Program-made: the position numbers and the translations under genes | From: Takifugu bimaculatus | Taxonomy: Eukaryota > Chordata > Actinopteri > Tetraodontiformes > Tetraodontidae | DNA: 64,000 nucleotides | Direction: 5' to 3' | Assembly (NCBI GenBank): GCA_004026145.2 | Contig: CP034975.1 | Span: 28,020,013-28,084,012, forward strand | The notes under the pieces: generated by a model | Database searches by the model: none | The model's input: the letters and a program-made list of their open reading frames with translations, nothing else | What the model was told of the DNA's origin: nothing | Part shown: positions 23,151 to 34,326 of the stretch, piece by piece | Layout of the letters: every line of letters starts with the position of its first letter | How positions within the stretch are numbered: position 1 is the first letter of the stretch

Positions 23151-26066
23151 TGATCCAATTTAGTTTGGCGGGTTTCCTGATGATTTACTGCCCAGCTTTC
23201 TAAAACAACCCTCCCAAAAACATAATAAAAATATGCACATTTGTATGTAGGAGTAAATGCTGACATCCCTGCAGGATTTTAAAAAATACCCTGAATTTTA
23301 ACTTTTGAAATTTTTCATTTCTTATCCCTTTTCTACATTTTTGTGGAATTCTCAGTTTAGTCCAGTGGGAGGCAGCATTGCTGGAACGGGGTCCCACAGT
23401 AGCTTTGACTGGGATTAGCCACCCATTTGGAAAGGTCGAAGGTCTGAGCTGGTGTCCAAATAAACAGCAGTGAATCCCTGTTGGTGGTGGAACTAACGCT
23501 AAGACAACAGTCCTAAAGCAAACAAAACCAATCCCGCCTTACCTCCCCTCAAATAAACACACATTCCGCCACTTTTCTGTCAAACTCTCAATCTGGAGGG
23601 TAACAGGGTAAATATTACCACGGAGCCGCGCTTTGTGGCCTCGTCACAGTCTCTGTAAATCACCGCGGGCTGGGGCGCTCTGCGCGGCGTCAAAGACAAA
23701 CGAAAAGCAGCGGCGCTCTGCTTGCCTGAGAGAAGGAGGTCAAACTGAGACAAGAGCGACAATATTTACCATCATACGAATGCTGTAAAGGGCCCCTGAA
23801 GCCTCCCTGAAGTCAATGACGTTAAGGCTGGAATGTGACCTCTTTATGGTTCCGCCGACGCACAGACTGCCCGTCTCACCTTTAGCTGGCTGTAGCCTCC
23901 GCGCAGCCCGCCGTCCTCAGTGAGGTCGGGTCACAGGAAAGGTGGAGCCCCGCTGCTTGAACTTTCCCCCCTTGTGAAGGCCAGCCCACAAGACGGTCGC
24001 CTCTTCCACCACAACAAAGGCCTCAAATCAGGGGAAAACCCCTCTATCTGTTATCCCTCTCGTTATCCCACCATGACATTCCGGCCTCCCTGCCGTCATC
24101 GTCGGTTTGCTCTGTCATTACGCAGCCACCGATGCGCCGTATGGTAAAAAAAGGCTCATCCTCCCAGTCCTGCTCGTCACCACGGCTTTTAATTGCAGGC
24201 TTGACTGGCTCAAAATGGAGATGAGGCTTGGAGCTAATTACAGATGAGTCATTAGAGTCAGATTTGGATCATCAACACACGTTAGATTTGCCAAAAATAA
24301 TTGAGTTTGTTTGTTTCTCCGTGGACGTGGAAACGGGAAGACAATGAAAGTTCAAGACTCGCTCTTTCTTCAAGGTGCCGGTGATCACAGCCGCGCCGTT
24401 CAGGCCTTTGCTCAAACAGCATCCAACTGCTGTGTGTGGGAAAGGTCCTGGAAGCTGTTTTGAGACTTAAACAAGCGAAATAAACAAACACGATGCATTC
24501 CTTTATTTTCAGCTCCTCTCAGTCCATTGGAAGATCTGCGGGCTGCACTTTATCCGGACAGCTGAGCTGACGGGTTTGGTGGATGATCTGGTTCATGGCT
24601 GCCGTGAACTGGAGGCATCTCATTTCTTCATGCATTAACATCAAACTTGAGGGTAAAGAATGCTGATTAAAGAATATGAAGACCACTTGACACCATCACA
24701 GATGTTCTTTTCAGACTGACGTGAAAGTTTTCTGAAGAAAATGTGGAAATTTTGATCATTTTAATAGATCTGTGCCGTTGAACGTGGCTTCAAAAGACAT
24801 CCTGTTCTAATGAACGCAGCATGTCTACTTGGACCCGAGAATGATTGTGATTTTTGTGGTTCCTGTGAACCAATAAACACATTTTTAGTGAGAACGCAAA
24901 GATTCCTGAGCTTATTATCACAGAATGTCACAGATGATGATGATGATGATGATGAAGCCTCATTAAATTTAGACTCTACCAAAAATGGATTAATGGAGGA
25001 AGGACCTGTGACCTGCACTGCAGCCAACCATGAGGGGATTATCAAGGTATTTTTTTTAAACTCTGATATATTTCATGTCATATCTGGACAGACACAGGCT
25101 GGAATCTGAAACAAGACATAGTGGCGCTTTCTTTAAATACTGTATTTTCATAATCACAGGCCTTCAGTTAGGTAGTAGGGGTCACTCATCACACAGATGG
25201 ACAGTTACCTTTTATCAGTTTACAGATTATGATACGTTGCCAAGGAGACGGGCTGAGATCTAGATGCCAGGCGGTTTAAACCTGAACTGATTAAAAAAAG
25301 TTTCTACTGAATCATTAAAGCCGATTTGCCATAAATGTTGTGTCCTTGCCTCCGTCCTCTGACTGAAGAGAAAATTCAAGCGAGCGAGTGGTGTGACCCG
25401 CTGACCTCTGCAGAACCTGGCGATGGCCTCTGATGTTAATGAAAAGCAAAGGGGCAGGGGGATGTTGGGAGGTGACCCCTTCGGCACACCCAGAACCCCC
25501 TCCTGTGTCCTCCACGGGCCCCCGAGATGAATCAAGTTTCACAGCTGAAGATGAAGAAAACGCTGGAATTGATGGCCGACTGTTGGAGAGAGAAATGCTG
25601 CGTGTGGATGGTGTGACCTCGATCCTCAGAGTTATCGTAAAAAATATGAAAGTTTCACGGATATATTACAGTTTGAGGTTGCATAGCATAGAAACAAAGG
25701 TGATTAGAATAAAGGAATAATGAACAGAGAGGCTAAAGAAACTGGATGTAATGGGTTAGAGCGCTCAAAAGAAGTGGCTACAGTGGACAGAGATGCTAAG
25801 TAGACAGGGACAGAGAGGTTAAATGGACTGGGTGTATTGGGTCACACCCTTCAAACATAATAATTCTAAACCGTAAAACAATATCATTTAGTCCACCTAA
25901 AGAGTCACACGTGTTTTTTTTCCTCAGTGACGTTTTCTCTCACTCAGAATTTATAAATCTGTGAAAGAACCAGAAAATCCTGGTTGAAAGTTGAAGCTGC
26001 TGGCTAATTCAGGGATTAAGCAGATGGAGAACATGAGAATGAAGCACTTTATTTAACATTTCTACT

Positions 26067-26097
<31 letters not shown>
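26067..26097. repeat. (GT)n microsatellite, left arm of an inverted pair
   Basis: About 15 GT units; its complement (CA)n begins 85 bp downstream. Confidence 0.95.
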
Positions 26098-26179
26098 CCA
26101 GATGGACAAAGCATGATGCCAGAAGGGAAGATGTGCAGTGAGGTCCAGAGCCAGCAGCCATTAAGCGCACACGCATGCA

Positions 26180-26182
<3 letters not shown>

Positions 26183-26226
<44 letters not shown>
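26183..26226. repeat. (CA)n microsatellite, right arm of an inverted pair
   Basis: About 22 CA units, complementary to the GT tract at 26067-26097. Confidence 0.95.
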
Positions 26227-26228
<2 letters not shown>

Positions 26229-27206
26229 ATACATTTCTCCTCAAACCAAACCAAGCAGTTCTGATAGGTTCTTCATGCATTATTTATTGCCTAATGAATC
26301 CGTTTTTGGATCCGATCCAAACTTTATACCAAACACAACAGTGTGTGCGAGTGAATAACAAAGACTTTGTGTTTGGACTATTGGTCATGAAAGACAAATG
26401 TGCTTCATACATCACAGAGGGTTTGAATGGAAGCATCTGCACATGTACAGTATATTTCACAGCCTTGATCTGCGTGTGAAACGTCCTCTGTGTTTTTATC
26501 TTATTGATCCCATACAGGAGGATGTAAAAACAAGAACAGCTCAGCTTTTGTTCAGGGGGAAACAGCGGCTGATGGTTCCTAGAACTGACAATAATTGCAC
26601 ATGAAAGTTGTGTTTCTTCTCTGGAGCGTTCCACACGAAGGCGAATGCCTGGCAGTCCCTGCAGGAGTGCTCTCACAACCCTCCGCATGTCAAGGTCTAC
26701 TCCTCCACTCTGCAAAGGCCCTGATGAGTCATGTGATGAAGACCCCGGAGGAAGAGACCAACAGTAGCATTCGCTCATTTCTACGAGGTGTGGGTCAGTT
26801 CTGCCACTTTGTTCCATTTCCATCTGCTCCATCTTTGTCCCGCTGAAACCAGTAAACACGGCTACTTAACACTTCCGTGACTGGTATGAAAGGTGCATGA
26901 TGGAAGTCTGGGAAAACCAGCGGAGTTTTATCAAGGTTCTGTGAGATCCATTTAAAGCAGCTTAGATCATTTAAATAATTATTATCCTGCAGCAGCATGA
27001 AATCCGACTGGATTATACAAAATATAGTTGAGAAAAACAAACGTTCTCTCCCAGAGGCCTGATGAAAATGCAGCAGGCCTTCCTGCTCTGGATCATGGTC
27101 TCATTAAATGATGAAATGAAGGAGAGGCAGGAGAAAGGCCAGAGCCTCATCTAAGTCCTTTTCATCCCAGCAGCCTTTGACAGCCAAGCCTTTGGCAGGA
27201 GCGGCA

Positions 27207-27300
27207 TCTCTCTCTCTCTCGCGCTCTCTCTCTCTCCCTCTCACACACACAATCACCCCCCACCCCCCCCCCCCCACACACACACACACACACACACACA
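27207..27300. repeat. Compound (TC)n - (C)n - (CA)n simple repeat
   Basis: TC tract 27207-27241, then a C-rich run 27255-27275, then CA repeats to 27300. Confidence 0.95.
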
Positions 27301-27809
27301 TCATTTGAGTTGTTAGCATGCCTGCACGCTCCAGCTTTCATTTACATCTCCTGAGAGTGCAGGGGGGTACAATCATATACCAGAGCAGTGAATCTGATTT
27401 ATCGTTTCTGGTTTTGTAATTGTGGAGAGAAATTCCTGCACATATGATTAAAGCTGCAACATTAACTAATTAAGAATTAGCTTTAAACCACATTTATGGC
27501 ATGTGCAAACACCCCTCTTATTGTCAAAAACAAATAAAACTCTTTTATTTAAAGTAAAATACCGCATCTAAGGTGCGAACAACACATAATTTCCTTTTAA
27601 AAAGAAGGAAAGAAAAAAGAAAACAAACCACAGAGCAGCTCAATGCTCTAACATCTTCTGATGCACCTCATTTATATGAGGGAGTGTTCCTCCACAACAG
27701 AGAAGGAAAGACACTGATTGATGGTTTGTGTATTTCAAATCATCGTGTATGAAGCTGAATGTATTTACACAGCTGACCATCAACACGCACACACCCATCC
27801 TCGTATTCC

Positions 27810-27910
27810 TGCCTTTGCGGGGACTTTCAATACGTCGCAAAATGTCCTCACTTTGGTAGTAGAATGGGTTTTTGGTACCCAGTAAGTAGCATATACACGG
27901 ACACACACAC
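27810..27910. repeat. GTCCCC-type teleost interspersed repeat with CA tail
   Basis: GCGGGGACTTTCAATA, AAAATGTCCTCACTTTGGTA and AGAATGGGTTTTTGGTACCC are followed by a CA-rich tail. I recognise this from a dispersed fish repeat with TGTCCCCAC...GTAGAATGGGTTTTTGGTCC. The match is from memory. Confidence 0.45.
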
Positions 27911-30150
27911 AAGGCAGAAAAGGAAACTTCAACCACGCCGACATCAGTATGCTAAACACCCCCCCAGTGTGGCTATGCTGAACCCACCCCCCCAACACAC
28001 ACACAAACACACGCACACACACAGTATAAACCTTTGCTTTATTCGCCTTTTTACTGCAAATTAAAGTTTTGTAGCTTTTTCCGTCTGATTTTACGGGAAA
28101 CATCTGGAGCAGCGGCCCCGGGTGATGGCGCGCCGCTCCGTGAGGGCCCGGGATAATGAGCAGGTATCAAACAAACTCCTACGGATAAGCCGGCCGTGGT
28201 CAGACCACCGCGTCACAGACCTGCTTCATCTTTGACACGAGGAGAGACGATTTAACTGTTTGTTGTGTTAGAAAAGGCTTCAAACTGGGCAGACTGGGGA
28301 TCAGGTGTGAAAGGCCTCCTGCAGCTCATTGAAACATTCCTCCTTCTGCAGCCCCTGCTACAGCAGAAGGTTAGAAACGGGACTAAACGCGGTTATCAGA
28401 GTGAGATTAGTACAAACACTTTCACAAAGTTTAGGTTTTGCCATTGGGAAATAGTTTGCATATCCTGCGTACTTTGGTTCCCACCTGGGAAAAGTCTCAG
28501 TGTGCCGGCTGACTGCATACTCTCGCGAATAAAGGCGGTCTGTTTGTTGGGTTTTGGATTATTTAGACGTTTAAACATAGAACGATATCAGAGTCACCCA
28601 AGCGTTGCGGGGTCCACAATGAGCTCCTTTCACCCTTGAGATCGCATCTCTCTGTCTGGACGATGTAAACACTTAAATGTTTGGAAAGTGCACGATCAGG
28701 CAAATTTCTCTCTCTATTATTATTAGTATTATTTTTTCAATCTGCAAGCCGATCGTGACTGTCCTTATCTGCTGGGCTCCCTGCTCCTACAGAGCCCAAA
28801 GGAGCTGCCATTTGATATAATTACGCCCGGCGTTTTCTGGCTCACGGTTTGAATTTCCTTCACATTTGAGTTCGAATTTCCTTCACTGTTAATGAAGCTG
28901 TGTTTCTTTTACGGTCTTTTTTTCCTTCTTTGTAAGAGGCGACCGAAGGGAAAAGGTCGATTCTCACACCCATAAGTGAAGTGTGGGCAAGTCCTCAGCC
29001 CTCCTCACAACCCGAACCCCTGTGCTCCTCCGCGCTTCTGCGGTGACATATTTGTTTTCCAAATTCCCAGCAAGGAAATTCAAATGGAATTCCCCAGGAA
29101 TCATTCAACATTGGCCTAAAATAAATCATCAGCAATACTTCATTCAAAAATATGTTTTAATAAATAGGCAAAACAAACAAAAATGTACAATGGACGGAGA
29201 CTCCGTAAAAAAGTCGGTGAAATAAATCCATGCAGCGATCGACCCTTAATTGCAATGTTCCCTTAACAGGATATAGTCGCACTTACCGATATGCATTCAT
29301 TTATGTATATATTTACATATATATTTCAACTTTGGCTGAAAAGTCCCTTGAAATATATATATCCTCCTCAGAGCGGTTAAAGGAAGGCCTCCGAGCATGG
29401 CCTGAGCACGCACACACGCACAGCCACATAAAACACACACGAGCGCCCAGGTTCGTAGGTGTCGGTCACATTACGTCTCTTCGTCGTGCTTTTGAGGTCG
29501 GAGGGTCCTCCAACAATCCCTTTGGTCTTCAAAACTCGGTGGCAGCTGACAGTCTGTGATGGAAACAGAGGAGGAACGATTAATGACGCACGAAAGCGCT
29601 TTTACGCACGAGCTGGATTTTTTTTTGAGTTCGTCTTTTTTTTTGTTTTTTTTTTTCTATCCTCACTGGCTCACTCAGCATGTTGGAAGTCATTAATGAA
29701 TCAATTATTAAGCCACCGAGTTGAGTAAAACCATATGGCGGCAGGAAGGGCAGTCACACCGCGGGTTTGACTGCAGCTGCGGAGAAAAATAAAACATTTT
29801 CCTCGTTTGGGTTTGAGGCACCTGAGTAAAGTCTCTTGCTTTAATTCCGATGCGGATTAGCGGACAGTCCCATAATAATAAATTATAACTCCTCGGGGCG
29901 GCCAGTAATCCCAGATTCAATTAACTGCAAACTGCAAGGTCGCTCCAGTGATTTTAAAGGCTGTTGTTGCAGGCCTTGATTTTATATTCGCCGGGTTTTA
30001 ATCCGTAATATTCACCCCCAAGGACGCGTTCCAGTTCTTTTAATATCACGTGGTTTGCGTAAAGAAAATACAGGCCGAACTAAAACTTGATAGTGCTTTT
30101 CTTTTACGCCCCACGGTGGTCAATTAAACCATGGGTGGAAACTCCACCTT

Positions 30151-30153
<3 letters not shown>

Positions 30154-30234
<81 letters not shown>
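30154..30234. repeat. (CA)n microsatellite, about 40 units
   Basis: An uninterrupted CA run of about 80 bp, about 1.1 kb beyond the 3' end of the TWIST2 coding sequence. Confidence 0.97.
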
Positions 30235-30235
<1 letters not shown>

Positions 30236-31334
30236 CAACCGGGCTTGTTTTATAAGACAGCAAAGTCTCACTGATGGGCCCTCTAACTACACACTAGGAA
30301 CGGGAGAACTAAACAAACCCGGCTTGTATTTATTCTAAGCAGGAGTGTTATTTAGTGTCTCCCACCTTGTGCTCCGAGCACATCACACAGGAAGCAGACT
30401 TGAATGAGCAGTTCCCTTGATTGAATAGCCCTCGAACACCGTTTGACGTGCTTGCATTTCAAATTTGCTGTTGGAATCGGCTTAAAGCTCACCGTGAGAA
30501 AACAAAACATCTTCTCTGAGAACTGTTTGCTTGCAGTTGGCCGAGTATTTTTACGTAGTTATTTGTCTGCAGGAGGGTTGACACGAACCGCGACTCGAGT
30601 TTAAAACCGCAAAAACAACGCGCGCCCGCGTACTCGTTCATGCAAGCTTACGATGGCTGATATTTTTTGTCGTCTTGGTTTGGCTTCAGGTCCAGCAGAG
30701 CCACCATTCCTGCGGTCTTCTCACCGGAAAGCCCCCCAGTGTGGAAATGAATTGCCAGCGGTGGCACAGCTGCACGCACGGCACAATTCAGAGTAGAACC
30801 TCACATTCTAGAAACCATATTCTGTTTTTGTTGTTGTTGATGTTTTTTTTCGTAAAATAATAATTCCCAAATGAATCCTCTATATTAAAATGGTGCGGGG
30901 CGGTGGCCTGGCGCAGGTTGAGCAAAAGCAACAACAATAATAATCTAAGAATTGTTTTGGGGAGTCAGGTTTTGAGGTTGTGAGCAGACAGTTGTGAGAC
31001 TAAGCTACGCAAGCGTAAAGACGCAAACAGGCGTCAATTTGAACTTAAATACCTGCGGACATATAGAGGGTCTGATTTTTAATTAGATTGTTGTCACATC
31101 CAAATCACCACCGTGCTGAGAGTTGAGAAGACTGACTGCGTCTGGTCTCTCACACTAATCGGAAATTGTTAATCCGATGACATCACTTATTTTCTTCTAA
31201 AGTTTTCTTTTTTTAAAATCATTCTAAAAGTAAATGGAAAAGTGAATAGCCTAGAAGCCAGAAGATGTTGTTAAGCGTTGGTTTCTGTCTGTGGTACCCA
31301 CCGCTTTGGCATTCTAAATGAAGGTCTCTGCGTA

Positions 31335-31829
31335 CTAGTGAGATGCTGACATTGACCAAGCGCCCTCCATCCTCCACACCGAGAAAGCGTAACTGAGTCT
31401 TTCGTGCGCGACGTAGCTGCAGCTGGACATCTTGTTGTCCATCTCGTCGCTCTGCAGCACCTGACAGAGAAAGTCAATGTACCTGGACGCCAGCTTCAGC
31501 GTCTGTATCTTGCTCAGTTTGTCCGACGGCAGCGTGGGGATGATTTTGCGTAAAGACGCGAAGGCCTCGTTCAGAGACTGAGTCCGTTGCCTCTCCCGGA
31601 CGTTGGCCAGGACTCGCTGGTTCTGCAGCTCCTCGTACGATTGGCTGCTGCTCGGACTCGCCTTTTTGCCCCGCTTGACTGGACCCGGGCTGCTCCCGCT
31701 GCTGTCCTCGCTGGATTTTTTACTGTGCCTCCTCTTCTTCGAAAAGTGCTTCTGCTGTCTGTCCAGCTCCTCCTCACTGGTCACCAGACTATCCACAGGG
31801 GAGACCGGGGAACTGGAGCCCTCTTCCAT
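31335..31829 (-). CDS. twist2: Twist-related protein 2 (TWIST2/Dermo1), bHLH transcription factor
   Basis: TWIST2 is a class II bHLH factor of mesoderm, dermis and bone progenitors. It dimerises with E proteins on E-boxes and restrains MEF2, MyoD and RUNX2. The 164-residue product starts MEEGSSSPVSPVDSL, as in mammalian TWIST2, which sets the ATG at 31829; the frame stays open 16 codons further upstream. Basic NLS-like patches are KKRR (31-34) and KRGKK (52-56). The bHLH is at 69-122 (LANVRERQRTQSLNEAF; IIPTLPSDKLSKIQTLKLA). The C-terminal Twist/WR box SYVAHERLSYAFSVWRMEGA and the SMSASH end are complete. Mammalian TWIST2 is 160 aa, and TWIST1 has a longer Gly-rich N terminus, absent here. 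It is single-exon in its coding part and converges on HDAC4, as in human. Residue 122 is Cys where mammals have Tyr (DFLYQVLQ). Confidence 0.96.
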   Translation of the reverse strand: MEEGSSSPVSPVDSLVTSEEELDRQQKHFSKKRRHSKKSSEDSSGSSPGPVKRGKKASPSSSQSYEELQNQRVLANVRERQRTQSLNEAFASLRKIIPTLPSDKLSKIQTLKLASRYIDFLCQVLQSDEMDNKMSSCSYVAHERLSYAFSVWRMEGAWSMSASH

Positions 31830-32170
31830 TTCTTTCTTGAAGAAATGCAAGGAGAGAGAGGAGAACACGCTGTCCACCTTAGAAGCCGTGGTTACAAAAG
31901 TATGTAGAAATCCTCAAAGATGAGTGGAACGGCGACAGGACGTCTCACTGCGCGCGTCTCGGGTTGTTTTCAGAGCGGAGGCTGGCACGCTTCTCCTGAC
32001 GCAGGAAGTATTTTCCTTCTGATTTTAAGGAACCTTATCCCGGGTTCAGATGCTAAATAGTTTGGACAGTGGAAGGGGAGGGGTCTAATGGGCGGAGGGG
32101 GGACTAGAGTGCGCGCCCCGGTCTGCTAATAAGCAGGAGGGACCAGTCAGGGTATCAAGTGTCTGGACTG
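31830..32170 (-). promoter_or_regulatory. TWIST2 5'UTR and probable core promoter
   Basis: Upstream of the TWIST2 ATG on the - strand is a GC-rich segment (32080-32125) followed by a TATA-like TATTTAG at about 32054-32061, which would place transcription start near 32030 and give a 5'UTR of about 200 nt. A small palindrome CTGCT-AATA-AGCAG lies at 32133-32146. This is placement by position and motif only. Confidence 0.35.
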
Positions 32171-33300
32171 AAATTCAGTTAGTGAATGCGACTAAAACAA
32201 TGCTCGAATTTATTTTCTGTTTGAATTTCGATTGTTGGCCTTCTATGTTCTCACTATGATTAAAATCAAGATTTATGTGTAAATTTAGTCACAAATACTC
32301 TGAATATAACTTTTTTTTCACTCATCTCGATTACCTCGTAAAGATCATGAAATTCTTACAGAAACATTACAGGCCTATTTCTATTTATTTTTTAAACAAA
32401 GCTAAACATATATGAATTATTTTCTAGGACGACCCTGTTTAATTCCAAGGCCTTTGAACCGCCCTCGTTCAGCAAACCGGGCTGGGCGCTCCGAGGGGAG
32501 GACTCTTCATGTCCTCTTCATTTTAAATCGAATCAGGACTGAAGAAGCGCACAGTTCCTATAACGTGGAAGCCAAAGAGGAAGAAGGCTTTAAAACCAAC
32601 CAAAGGTGTTCCCCAGTTTCTGCTGATGCCTCCAGCGGAACTCCATGCGTTTTGTCAGCGGTTCCACCTCTTGATCTTTTTTTTGTGTGTGTATTGGTGC
32701 ACAGGTGGCTCAAATTATGGAGCCGAGAAATTTCCTGCGCCTCAACGCAGTTTGTCCAAATCAGCTGGCGGACCTCAAGAGATTTCAGTGACCGCAGCAC
32801 GGTGCCGCTTTCATGCTCAATCGGTCCTAAAAATGCAAATAAAATGGAAATAAGCATCAAAGTAATATAAATAGAATATTTAATTGGACTGACGAGACTT
32901 TTTTTTCCATGAACAAAATGAATAAATTACTATTAACAATTGATCGAATGTTATGGAATAATTTCCTTTAAATATGGAACAGTGAAAAATCAAATTTAGT
33001 TGAATACTTCTACTACTACTAATAATAATGTCCGCATACCAGGATTTGATATCGTTTGTTCTCCTGAAAGTCGCACAACAGCGTGCAAACGCGTGCGTTC
33101 TGTGAGCTCCCTTTTCATGTGTCGTGAGCCTCAGTCTGCTTTGTGTTGTGGGGCTCCTGGTAATGGTGACTGTCACACTTCTTTAACTCGCAGCCAGAGC
33201 TCTTTATTCAGGGCCTGGCATGCCTGCGTGTATCTCACTCACACAACATCTTCATAAAGGCTGCAATGTTTAACATGCACTATTCATGTGAAATACACGG

Positions 33301-33324
33301 ACACACACACACACACACACACAC
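33301..33324. repeat. (CA)n microsatellite
   Basis: Twelve CA units. Confidence 0.95.
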
Positions 33325-34265
33325 CTCCCTTTGGCTGATTATGCCCTCTGACCTTCTGCTCGACAGCTCAGCTGCAGGAGGCCTCGCTCGCCCATGGGGA
33401 GAAGGTTCTAACTTGGGGAGTGAGTGTCTGATCCTGCCCAGCGTGACTATTGGTTCTCCACATACACACTTATAAAAAAAATAGAAAAAAAGTGAGAGGT
33501 GGGGGCCCTGGCCTGCACTTTTCCATCCACTGTAGGCCTGAGGCGATGATAAGTGGGCTCTTATAACAAAGGCTGAGTAATGAGGATAACAGCTTGTCTG
33601 ACAAAAATCAGTCCTACTTACATTTGACAGAAAATGATACGAAACCATTCTGTGTAAAAACTCTAGAAGTATCTGTAGAAACCTCTAAATTCCTATTTTG
33701 AAAAGTACGGGTGAAATGATTTGAGTGACAGCAGATTTTTTTGATATTTAAAAAAGTTTATTTTTAATGGCTTGAGAAAATTCAAATAGAAAATAGAGTG
33801 GCAGTTTTAAAGCTAAAGTCAGATGTTTCATACTTAAAAACAGCCCAAGACAAGAGGAGGAAAATAAAAAAGAAAATTAGGTCTCATTGTCGTGATTTGC
33901 TAATCGTGCCATAAAAACAGAATTAAAAGGACAATAACACTTGAACAGTTTGGCCTTCAGACAATGAGATATGCACAACACTGCAGAGAGGGAAATATAC
34001 TTCGACAATAAGTAAAATAAAGATTTTCCCTCCAAACTTCTGCATCTATAAAGTTTCATGAAAACAATTAAAATATTAATTGGCTCCATGTTCCAAACTG
34101 AATATATACAGAATTTAACTGATATCCGCAGGTGTCATCATTGAATTTTTCACCGAACCAGTGTAGACCAGCACGATTTGTAAAAAAAATCATAATAATC
34201 CTGACATGAAATAAAATCTGGAGTTTGGAGTTGAACTTGTCTTATTAAAAACTATTTTAGATGTT

Positions 34266-34323
<58 letters not shown>
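34266..34323. repeat. (GA)n microsatellite
   Basis: About 58 bp of GA repeat with one interruption; purine-rich DNA continues with lower density to about 34640. Confidence 0.95.

Positions 34324-34326
<3 letters not shown>

Larger units (their letters stand above)
23151..31334. other. HDAC4-TWIST2 intergenic region (includes the TWIST2 3' end)
   Basis: No additional gene is supported. It contains a GAT run (24937-24955), an inverted GT/CA pair (26067-26226), a TC/C/CA compound tract (27207-27300), a GTCCCC-type fish repeat (27810-27910), a GC-rich islet (28111-28152) and a long CA tract (30154-30234). The TWIST2 3'UTR must start at 31334 and run leftward; ATTAAA on the - strand at 31076-31081 is a possible polyadenylation signal. 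Confidence 0.5.

Noticed and set aside
31335..31829. TWIST1 or TWIST3 instead of TWIST2
   Set aside because: The MEEGSSSPVSPVDSL start, absence of a Gly-rich N-terminal region and linkage to HDAC4 favour TWIST2.
31587..31923. 106-codon frames opposite TWIST2
   Set aside because: Antisense shadows of the conserved bHLH coding sequence.
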